A DNA stretch of 5,077 bases from an uncultured Oscillospiraceae bacterium (GTDB taxonomy: Bacteria; Bacillota; Clostridia; Oscillospirales; Acutalibacteraceae). This document shows, piece after piece, positions 1 through 5,074 of this stretch. Both the position numbers and the translations under genes were made by a program. Location of the stretch: the NCBI GenBank assembly GCA_905200265.1, contig CAJKJS010000135.1, positions 1-5,077 of the forward strand, written 5' to 3'. The first letter of the stretch is position 1. Each line of letters begins with the position of its first letter. The notes below the pieces were generated by a model that saw only the letters and a program-made list of their open reading frames with translations, was not told the origin of the DNA and did not search any database.

Positions 1-45
1 TGTGTAGAAATTGCAGAAAAAACCAAAGGAATCGCAACAAAAAGC

Positions 46-74
46 TTGACAAACCCGGAAAACTTCCCTATTAT
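46..74 (+). promoter_or_regulatory. sigma-A promoter of the ilvBNA operon
   Basis: The -35 box TTGACA (46-51) is a perfect match to consensus. It is separated by exactly 17 bp from TATTAT (69-74), which differs from the TATAAT consensus at one base. The predicted transcription start is around 80-82, just ahead of the T-box leader, which is where a T-box promoter is expected. A near-ideal promoter fits the usual T-box arrangement, in which initiation is strong and control is exerted at premature termination in the leader. The boxes are seen directly; the start point is inferred. Confidence 0.85.
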
Positions 75-300
75 GAATAATATATCAGAAAAAATGCACC
101 GAAAGGGACAGTGTACGCGTTTGTTTTTTCAGAGAGCAGCCGGTAGGCGGAAGGCTGTAGAACCCGCGTGCGGGATCACCCTGGAGCAGGCCACTGAACC
201 GGAAAACTGGGTCCGTAGTAAGTAGGCACGGCATTCCTCCGTTATCAAGGGAAGGGCATTGTTAGATGCCGGGTAAGGTGGCGGCTATTTTGGCCGCAAA

Positions 301-355
301 AAGAGTGGTACCGCGGAGTCCCCAAATGTAGAAGTAAAATGGGCCTTCGTCTCTT
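301..355 (+). promoter_or_regulatory. T-box antiterminator
   Basis: The conserved T-box sequence is AAGAGTGGTACCGCGG (301-316). The antiterminator can be drawn with AAGAG (301-305) pairing with CTCTT (351-355), and GCG (313-315) pairing with CGT (348-350). This leaves the UGGUACC bulge open for the tRNA acceptor end. The downstream strand (348-355) is also part of the 5' arm of the intrinsic terminator at 343-388, so the two folds exclude each other. This is the standard T-box switch: uncharged tRNA stabilises the antiterminator and lets transcription continue. Confidence 0.9.
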
Positions 356-388
356 TTTCCCATAGGGAGAAGAGACGAGGGCTTTTTT
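343..388 (+). terminator. T-box leader intrinsic terminator
   Basis: Bases 343-360 pair with 365-382 in a continuous 18-bp stem, with a few G-U pairs, closed by a four-base loop (361-364). Six T residues (383-388) follow directly. It is a strong rho-independent terminator placed about 135 bases before the ilvB start. Its 5' arm overlaps the antiterminator strand at 348-355, so it should form when tRNA is charged and end transcription before the operon. Confidence 0.95.
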
Positions 389-398
389 ATTTGATTTT

Positions 399-453
399 GA
401 AAAAGCGGCGGTTTTGTCCATCCTTTTTTCACGGGCGAAAAACGGGCTTTTTC
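399..453 (+). repeat. imperfect inverted repeat in the ilvB leader, after the T-box terminator
   Basis: GAAAAAGC (399-406) and GCTTTTTC (446-453) are perfect inverted copies. Inside them GTTTT (411-415) can pair with AAAAC (439-443), and GTCC (416-419) with GGGC (433-436) through one G-U pair, leaving two bulged bases. The whole can fold as an interrupted hairpin with a loop of about 13 bases. It lies outside the canonical T-box. Its T-run is inside the stem rather than after it, so it is not a standard terminator. Possible roles are an mRNA stability or processing element, or none; AT-rich leader sequence can give such pairing by chance. Confidence 0.45.
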
Positions 454-508
454 TAAAGCATGAACGTTTATCTTTACGATCATACACATGAATCACCGCT
501 TATGCGGC

Positions 509-521
509 AAAGGAGGAAACT
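509..521 (+). promoter_or_regulatory. ilvB ribosome binding site
   Basis: AAAGGAGGAAACT contains a full AGGAGG core (511-516) seven bases before ATG 524. This fixes 524 as the start in preference to the in-frame ATG at 488, which has no Shine-Dalgarno sequence and would add twelve residues not expected in the family. The same 13 bases occur again ahead of ilvN (2194-2206). Confidence 0.9.
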
Positions 522-523
522 AC

Positions 524-2194
524 ATGAAACTCAACGGCTCAGACATCATCATGGAATGCCTGCTGGAGCAGGGCGTGGATACCGTTTTTGGGTATCCGGG
601 TGGGGCAGTTTTGAACATTTACGATGCCCTCTATAAATATAGCGACCGCATTCGTCACATTGAAACCAGTCATGAACAGGCAGCGGCTCATGCTGCGGAC
701 GGATACGCCCGTGCCAGTGGGAAAACCGGCGTGGTGATTGCCACCTCCGGTCCCGGCGCCACCAACCTGGTGACAGGAATTGCTACGGCGTACATGGATT
801 CGATTCCTATGGTAGCCATTACCGGTAACGTAGGGCGCAGTTTACTGGGGCTCGATAGTTTTCAGGAAGTGGATATCACCGGGGTGACCATGCCCATTAC
901 CAAACATAATTATATTGTCAAAGATATCAACCAGTTGGCCGATACCCTGCGGGAAGCCTTTTACTTAGCACAGGAAGGGCGCCGCGGCCCGGTGCTGGTG
1001 GATATTCCCAAAGACATTTCGGCGCAGGTAACGGACTACGAACCGATTGTCCCGCAAAAGCCCGCACTTCCCCAAGGTCCTTCGGCGGCGGAAATCACCC
1101 GTGTAGCCGAATGCATGGCAAAGGCCCGGCGACCGTTTTTGTATCTGGGCGGCGGGGTACTGGCTTCTGGCGGCGAACAGGCGGTAGCGGAACTGGCGAA
1201 ACGCCTGGATGCCCCGGTATCGTGTTCCCTGATGTGCCAGGGCGGGTTTAATCAGCACGATCCCCGGTATATGGGCATGCTGGGTATGCACGGCACCAAA
1301 GTAGCAGCCCAGGCGTTGAAACACTGTGATTTGTTTGTAGCCGTAGGAACCCGTTTTTCCGACCGGGTGCTGTGCAACGCCGATACGTTTGCCACCCACT
1401 GTTCGATTATCCAAATCGATATTGACCCCGCTGAAATTGACAAAAACATTCTGGTCAATGAAAAACTGTGCGGCGACGCCCGTGAGGTTGTAGAAGAGCT
1501 GCTCGAAAACCTGCCGCAGCAGCATCATGCGGACTGGATGGAGCAGGTAGTTAGGTGGCAGCAGGAATATCCTCTGGTGCAAAAGCAGAACGATCCCGAA
1601 AAGCCCACCCCTCAGTTTATTATGGAAACTCTGGACCGTCTGACCGGCGGCGAAGCGATTATCACCACAGAAGTCGGCCAGCACCAGATGTGGGCGGCGC
1701 AGTTCTACCGGTTCCGCCACAACCACCAGTTCCTTTCCTCCGGTGGGCTGGGTACCATGGGGTACGGGCTGGGGGCTTCCATCGGGGCCCAGATTGCCTG
1801 CCCGGATAAACAGGTGATCAACATCGCCGGCGACGGCAGCTTCCATATGAATTGCAGCGAATTGTCCACAGCGGCTAAGTACGGTGTGCCGGTGATTGAA
1901 CTGCTGTTTGACAACCAGGTGCTGGGTATGGTACGGCAGTGGCAAAAACTGTTTTACGGCGGCCGTTTTTCCCAGACAACGCTGGAAAAGAAAACGAACT
2001 ACGAAATGCTGGCGGAGGCTTTCGGCGTGCAGGCCATGACCATTCGTACCGCCGAGGAAGCGGAACCGGTGCTCAAAGCGGCCTTACAGACGAATGGCCC
2101 GGTGCTGATTCACTGCCTGATTGACCCGGATTGCAATGTACTGCCCATGGTACCGGCCGGTGCTTCGGCCGAAGAACCGCTGCTTGACATGTAA
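524..2194 (+). CDS. ilvB: acetolactate (acetohydroxyacid) synthase, large catalytic subunit
   Basis: A cytoplasmic enzyme that uses thiamine diphosphate, Mg2+ and FAD. It joins pyruvate-derived hydroxyethyl-TPP to a second pyruvate (giving acetolactate, for valine and leucine) or to 2-oxobutyrate (giving acetohydroxybutyrate, for isoleucine). The product is 556 residues, normal for the family. The N-terminal TPP domain (about 1-165) carries FGYPGGAVL (22-30) and the catalytic glutamate E51 within SHEQAAAHAADGYARASGK. The central FAD-linked domain (about 185-325) holds GTRFSDRV (275-282). The C-terminal TPP domain (about 360-535) holds AGDGSF (435-440) and LGMVRQWQ (467-474). The GDG...NN metal motif reads DN at 463-464: the second Asn, which I take to be the metal ligand, is kept. 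The anabolic type is supported by FAD-domain and MVRQWQ features and by the adjacent ilvN. It is the first gene after the T-box, so expression should rise when tRNA-Ile is uncharged. Its stop codon TAA overlaps the ilvN ribosome binding site. Confidence 0.97.
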   Translation: MKLNGSDIIMECLLEQGVDTVFGYPGGAVLNIYDALYKYSDRIRHIETSHEQAAAHAADGYARASGKTGVVIATSGPGATNLVTGIATAYMDSIPMVAITGNVGRSLLGLDSFQEVDITGVTMPITKHNYIVKDINQLADTLREAFYLAQEGRRGPVLVDIPKDISAQVTDYEPIVPQKPALPQGPSAAEITRVAECMAKARRPFLYLGGGVLASGGEQAVAELAKRLDAPVSCSLMCQGGFNQHDPRYMGMLGMHGTKVAAQALKHCDLFVAVGTRFSDRVLCNADTFATHCSIIQIDIDPAEIDKNILVNEKLCGDAREVVEELLENLPQQHHADWMEQVVRWQQEYPLVQKQNDPEKPTPQFIMETLDRLTGGEAIITTEVGQHQMWAAQFYRFRHNHQFLSSGGLGTMGYGLGASIGAQIACPDKQVINIAGDGSFHMNCSELSTAAKYGVPVIELLFDNQVLGMVRQWQKLFYGGRFSQTTLEKKTNYEMLAEAFGVQAMTIRTAEEAEPVLKAALQTNGPVLIHCLIDPDCNVLPMVPAGASAEEPLLDM

Positions 2195-2206
2195 AAGGAG
2201 GAAACT
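2194..2206 (+). promoter_or_regulatory. ilvN ribosome binding site, overlapping the ilvB stop codon
   Basis: AAAGGAGGAAACT is identical to the block before ilvB. AGGAGG (2196-2201) lies eight bases before ATG 2210 and five before GTG 2207. The first A belongs to the ilvB TAA (2192-2194). The arrangement favours ATG 2210 as the ilvN start and implies translational linkage of the two subunits. Confidence 0.85.
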
Positions 2207-2209
2207 GTG

Positions 2210-2701
2210 ATGACCATCCAGGAAGAAAAGGATTTTATCCTTTCGGTACAGGTAAAAAACCATACCGGTGTGCTGCAGCGCATTTCGGGACTTTTCAGCC
2301 GCCGGTGTTACAATATTAAAAGTATCGTGGCGGCCCAGACAGTGACTCCCGAACTGACGGAAATCCTCATTGTGGTCACCGGCGACGACCGGGTTGTCAG
2401 CCAGGTGAAAAAGCAGGTGGAAAAACTGGTGGACGTGGTGCGGGTTACCGTACTGGACCAGCAGACGTGTATTGCCCGGGAACACATGCTGATTGCCGTC
2501 AACCGTACCATGGAAACCCGCAACCGGCTGTTAGGCATTGCCCAGGTGTTCCATGCCGAAGTGTTGTATGTAAAGGAAGATACGGTGCTGTTCGAAGTGG
2601 TAGGCACGCCGGCTACGCTGGATTCCTTTGTACGGCTGTTTGCGCCGGAAGAAGTGAAAAAGATTTTGCGTACCGGCACCATGGCTATTCAACTGGACTA
2701 A
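2210..2701 (+). CDS. ilvN: acetolactate synthase, small regulatory subunit
   Basis: This is the regulatory partner of IlvB: it binds the large subunit, raises its activity and, in characterised homologues, confers feedback inhibition by branched-chain amino acids. From ATG 2210 it has 163 residues, typical for the single-unit small subunit (also called ilvH). An N-terminal ACT domain (about 9-82) contains NHTGVLQRISGLFSRRCYNI (17-36) and VTGDDR (56-61). The Asn-His-x-Gly segment is the family's usual effector-binding turn. A C-terminal domain (about 87-163) contains NRLLGIAQVF (105-114) and ends in the usual RTGTMAI (154-160). GTG 2207 directly precedes ATG and is the alternative start, adding one residue. 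The gene starts 15 bases after the ilvB stop, and ilvA follows 22 bases later. Some normally conserved positions differ (TEILIVV at 50-56 where SRMTIVV is usual), so sensitivity to valine cannot be assumed. Confidence 0.95.
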   Translation: MTIQEEKDFILSVQVKNHTGVLQRISGLFSRRCYNIKSIVAAQTVTPELTEILIVVTGDDRVVSQVKKQVEKLVDVVRVTVLDQQTCIAREHMLIAVNRTMETRNRLLGIAQVFHAEVLYVKEDTVLFEVVGTPATLDSFVRLFAPEEVKKILRTGTMAIQLD

Positions 2702-2723
2702 AAGAAAGGGAAGGGAAAAGAAG

Positions 2724-3914
2724 ATGCTCACACTGGATAAAATCTACTCGGCCCGCTTTGTGTTAAACCCCGTCCTGCGCCAAACCGCCCTAATCCGTAC
2801 CAACTTGCGGGATGACTGCGAGGTGTACTTAAAGCCGGAATGCTTGCAGGTAACGGGTTCGTTTAAAGTGCGCGGGGCGTATTATAAAATTTCGCAGCTT
2901 TCTGATGAAGAAAAAGCCCGGGGCGTTATCGCCTGTTCCGCCGGGAACCATGCCCAAGGCGTGGCCCTGGCTGCCCAGAAAAACGGCATCCGTGCCAATA
3001 TCTGCATTCCCGATGGGGCGCCCATTTCCAAAGTGGAAGCGACCAAAAGCTACGGAGCGCAGGTCACGCTGGTGAAAGGCGTGTATGACGATGCCTATAA
3101 CAAAGCCGTCGAACTGCAAAAAGAGAGCGGCGCCACGTTCATTCACCCCTTTAATGATGAAAACGTGATTGCCGGACAGGGAACCATTGGGCTGGAAATT
3201 TTGGACGAACTGGCCGATGCCGATGCCGTTGTGGTGCCGGTGGGTGGCGGCGGACTGATCAGCGGCGTGGCGTTTGCAGTAAAATCGCTGAACCCCAAGT
3301 GCAAGGTATACGGGGTGCAAAGCAGCGGGGCGCCCAGTATGGTAAATAGCCTGCACGACCATCGCATCGAAAAGCTGGACTTTGTTTCCACCATTGCCGA
3401 CGGCATTGCGGTTAAAGAACCGGGTGATTTGACGTATGAGCTGTGCAGCAAGTACGTCGATGATGTAGTCACCGTCACCGACGACGAAGTATCCACGGCG
3501 ATTCTGGCGCTGATTGAAAAACAGAAAATGATCGCCGAAGGGGCTGGCGCGGTGTCGCTGGCGGCGATTCTGTTTGATAAAATTGATGTAAAGGGTAAAA
3601 AAGTCGTGGCGCTGATCAGCGGCGGCAACATCGATGTGACCATTTTGTCCCGAGTGATCAGCCGTGGCCTGCTCAAAGAAGGACGCAGCGCGGAATTTAC
3701 CGTGGAATTGCCCGACAAGCCCGGCCAGCTGGTGGCGGTGTCCAGCATTGTGGCAAACCTGGGGGCCAATGTGGTGGCGGTTCATCACGACCACGCCGGG
3801 GAAGACCACGATATTACGGCCTGCACCTTGCGGCTGTGTGTGGAAACCCGCGACCATGATCATGTACAGCGTATTGGCGAAGCCTTAAAAGCCGCCGGGT
3901 ACCGGTTGCTGTAA
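2724..3914 (+). CDS. ilvA: threonine ammonia-lyase (threonine dehydratase), one-ACT-domain form
   Basis: A PLP enzyme that converts L-threonine to 2-oxobutyrate and ammonia, the first committed step to isoleucine. It has 396 residues. The fold-type II PLP catalytic domain (about 1-315) has the Schiff-base lysine K48 in TGSFKVRGAYYKI (44-56), SAGNHAQG (72-79) that contacts substrate and cofactor, the phosphate-binding loop GGGGL (174-178), and a C-terminal SGGNID segment (299-304). A single ACT-like domain follows (about 323-396; ELPDKPGQLVAVSSIVANLGANV at 328-350). This medium form differs from the ~510-residue E. coli IlvA (two ACT-like domains) and from the ~330-residue catabolic TdcB (none). 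Position behind ilvBN under an isoleucine-type T-box supports a biosynthetic role, although similar proteins are sometimes annotated as catabolic. Whether isoleucine inhibits it cannot be read from sequence. ATG 2724 follows an all-purine spacer with only a weak Shine-Dalgarno sequence (AAGGGA, 2711-2716), weaker than those of ilvB and ilvN. Confidence 0.95.
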   Translation: MLTLDKIYSARFVLNPVLRQTALIRTNLRDDCEVYLKPECLQVTGSFKVRGAYYKISQLSDEEKARGVIACSAGNHAQGVALAAQKNGIRANICIPDGAPISKVEATKSYGAQVTLVKGVYDDAYNKAVELQKESGATFIHPFNDENVIAGQGTIGLEILDELADADAVVVPVGGGGLISGVAFAVKSLNPKCKVYGVQSSGAPSMVNSLHDHRIEKLDFVSTIADGIAVKEPGDLTYELCSKYVDDVVTVTDDEVSTAILALIEKQKMIAEGAGAVSLAAILFDKIDVKGKKVVALISGGNIDVTILSRVISRGLLKEGRSAEFTVELPDKPGQLVAVSSIVANLGANVVAVHHDHAGEDHDITACTLRLCVETRDHDHVQRIGEALKAAGYRLL

Positions 3915-3929
3915 GAGATTTAAGAAAAC

Positions 3930-3973
3930 AAAAAAGCTCTTTTCTCTTTTTATAAAGGGAAAAGAGCTTTTTT
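3930..3973 (+). terminator. intrinsic terminator of ilvBNA
   Basis: GCTCTTTTCTCTTT (3936-3949) pairs with AAAGGGAAAAGAGC (3954-3967), with one G-U pair and a four-base loop. Flanking A6 (3930-3935) and T6 (3968-3973) lengthen the stem to 20 bp. It starts 15 bases after the ilvA stop. Because an A-run precedes the stem, it could also work on the - strand. It separates the ilv operon from the next gene, whose -35 box begins only two bases later. Confidence 0.95.
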
Positions 3974-3975
3974 AC

Positions 3976-4006
3976 TTGACTCGAACACGATGTCGCCCTG
4001 TATACT
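3976..4006 (+). promoter_or_regulatory. MerR-type promoter (19-bp spacer) of the regulator gene
   Basis: TTGACT (3976-3981) and TATACT (4001-4006) are good -35 and -10 boxes separated by 19 bp instead of 17. Such overlong spacers are the mark of promoters activated by MerR-family proteins, which twist the DNA to realign the boxes. A short dyad, ACA-CGA-TGT (3985-3993), lies near the middle of the spacer and may be part of an operator. Placement directly before a merR-family gene suggests autoregulation. The boxes and spacing are seen; operator function is inferred. Confidence 0.7.
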
Positions 4007-4025
4007 GATGGGGAGGTGATGAAGG

Positions 4026-4997
4026 ATGGAGCCACCAAAGAAAACCGTGGGGGAGGTATCCCGGCTATTCGGCGTTTCACCGCGGATGATGCGGTACTAT
4101 GAAAAAATGGGGCTGCTGCGCAGCGAGCGCATCGAAGGGTATGCGTACCGGGTGTATGGGGAAGAGGAAATCGAAAAATTACAGAAAATTCTGCTACTAC
4201 GGCGGCTGCGCCTATCGCTGCGGCATATCGCGCTGCTGCTAGACGAAAAAGATCCCGTAAAAATTCGGGATATGCTGACTATGTATCTTACCCATACCGG
4301 GCAAGAAATAGGGGATCTGCAAATCATTCGCCGGGCTTTACGGGAACTGGTAAAGAAAACGGAGGAAACCGCCCGGTTGCCAGCGGGCCATGAGCTGGTT
4401 ACGCTGCTCGACACCGTACACCCGGCTGAAAGAAACAGAAAGGAAGTCGGTCCTATGAAGCCAAGAAACGAACAGGCAAAAGAGCGGGGGAAACTTTTGG
4501 ATGGAGAAGTGCGCCTGGTGCGGCTGCCACCGGCTGAAGTGGCGGCCATCCACTGTGTGTCAGACGAACCGGAGGAAGAATGCCACCGCCGTATGGCACA
4601 GTTTTGCAGGGAAACGGAACTTGCCACCCGGTACCCCGGCAGCCGGGTATATGGCTTTAACCACGATACGCCACAGGGACACGGCTATGAATTGTGGATT
4701 ACCATTCCCAAAGGATTCCCCCTGCCGGATTCGTTTCAGCGCCGCCGGTTTGCCGGAGGACTGTATGGGGCCCACATGATTCCCATGGGGCAGTTTGAGG
4801 AATGGGACTGGTTGTGCCAGTGGGCCGAACACAGTGCTTTCTATCAAAAAGAAGAACGTGCGCCCCGGGGCATGGGTGGCCTGTTGGAAGAGCACCTATG
4901 TTATACCGACTGGATGGGGTTGCCGCCCGAAGAACGGGACCGGCATTTGCAACTGGATTTGCTGATTCCCGTGTGCCCGCGCCATCATCAGAAATAA
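4026..4997 (+). CDS. MerR-family transcriptional regulator with GyrI-like effector-binding domain
   Basis: A one-component transcription factor of 323 residues. The N-terminal MerR winged helix-turn-helix domain (about 6-75) has VGEVSRLFGVSPRMMRYYEKMGLL (8-31) and the wing GYAYRVYGEEEIEKLQ (38-53). A dimerising helix follows (about 76-118). After a linker, a GyrI/AraC-type effector-binding domain (about 158-316) contains YGFNHDTP (209-216), YELWITIP (221-228), GGLYGAHMIPMG (244-255), a conserved acidic segment GGLLEEHLCY (284-293) and LQLDLLIPV (308-316). In the BmrR/GyrI superfamily this domain binds small amphipathic or cationic compounds through a buried acidic residue; the ligand here is unknown. 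ATG 4026 is supported by GGAGGTGAT (4012-4020), almost fully complementary to the 16S rRNA tail. The gene has its own 19-bp-spacer promoter and lies behind a strong terminator, so it is a separate unit, probably autoregulated. Nothing links it directly to ilv control. Targets may lie outside the window. Confidence 0.93.
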   Translation: MEPPKKTVGEVSRLFGVSPRMMRYYEKMGLLRSERIEGYAYRVYGEEEIEKLQKILLLRRLRLSLRHIALLLDEKDPVKIRDMLTMYLTHTGQEIGDLQIIRRALRELVKKTEETARLPAGHELVTLLDTVHPAERNRKEVGPMKPRNEQAKERGKLLDGEVRLVRLPPAEVAAIHCVSDEPEEECHRRMAQFCRETELATRYPGSRVYGFNHDTPQGHGYELWITIPKGFPLPDSFQRRRFAGGLYGAHMIPMGQFEEWDWLCQWAEHSAFYQKEERAPRGMGGLLEEHLCYTDWMGLPPEERDRHLQLDLLIPVCPRHHQK

Positions 4998-5007
4998 AAA
5001 ATACCCG

Positions 5008-5024
5008 GCTGGTATGAAACCAGT
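5008..5024 (+). other. small hairpin downstream of the regulator gene
   Basis: CTGGT (5009-5013) pairs with ACCAG (5019-5023) around a five-base loop, with an outer G-U pair. No T-run follows, so it is a poor candidate for an intrinsic terminator. No clear terminator for the regulator gene is visible before the window ends. Confidence 0.4.
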
Positions 5025-5063
5025 GCACTTGTCAAGCGAAAGTAGACACAGAAAAACAGTTTA

Positions 5064-5074
5064 GGGGAAGCCCC
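5064..5074 (+). other. short GC hairpin at the window edge
   Basis: GGGG (5064-5067) can pair with CCCC (5071-5074) across AAG. The sequence after it is cut after GTT, so whether a T-run follows, which would make this the regulator's terminator, cannot be seen. The surrounding stretch 5025-5077 has no recognisable gene. Confidence 0.3.

Larger units (their letters stand above)
81..388 (+). promoter_or_regulatory. T-box leader, probably isoleucine-specific (ATC specifier)
   Basis: This is an RNA element that binds a specific tRNA and reads its charging state to control transcription of the downstream operon. The base of stem I can be drawn from GGACAGT (106-112) pairing with ACTGGGTCC (206-214), with a GG bulge. 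The AGAGAG segment (131-136) and the CAGCC/GGCTG distal arm (138-142 with 153-157) match the conserved stem I features. The likely specifier is ATC at 175-177, followed by the conserved purine A178, in the context gggATCAccctggagc and upstream of CTGAAC. Other hairpins are 255-259 with 266-270, and a stem III-like hairpin 281-286 with 292-297. The T-box bulge UGGU (306-309) would pair with ACCA at the end of an uncharged tRNA with discriminator A, as in tRNA-Ile. The ilvBNA genes downstream fit isoleucine control. The T-box class is near certain. The isoleucine assignment is inferred from alignment by eye; valine or leucine is less likely. Confidence 0.95.

Noticed and set aside
245..496. - strand open frames across the leader
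   Set aside because: They overlap the T-box structure and its terminator; the encoded Lys/Arg-rich peptide has no recognisable features or ribosome binding site.
488..523. Upstream in-frame ATG extending IlvB by twelve residues
   Set aside because: No Shine-Dalgarno sequence precedes 488, while AGGAGG sits at ideal distance from ATG 524, and MKLNGSDIIMECL matches a typical family N-terminus.
460..633. Small ORF beginning at ATG 460 that could be a leader peptide
   Set aside because: It has no Shine-Dalgarno sequence, no run of branched-chain codons, and runs out of frame well into ilvB; its composition is arbitrary. Control is already explained by the T-box.
965..1945. Long open frame on the - strand opposite ilvB (326 codons)
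   Set aside because: It lies wholly within a clear ilvB gene, has no recognisable domain, and its composition is that of a reverse-frame shadow in GC-rich coding DNA.
2829..3863. Long open frame on the - strand opposite ilvA (344 codons)
   Set aside because: Same reason: fully antisense to a well-supported gene, no motif, unnatural His/Phe/Gln-rich composition.
4026..4997. The MerR/GyrI protein as a dedicated regulator of the ilv operon
   Set aside because: The ilv promoter at 46-74 has a normal 17-bp spacer and T-box control, the two units are separated by a strong terminator, and no shared operator was seen. Adjacency alone is not enough.
5030..5035. TTGACA on the - strand as a promoter reading back toward the regulator gene
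   Set aside because: No -10-like sequence at 16-18 bp spacing (5007-5012 reads CCAGCC on that strand), so it is probably chance.
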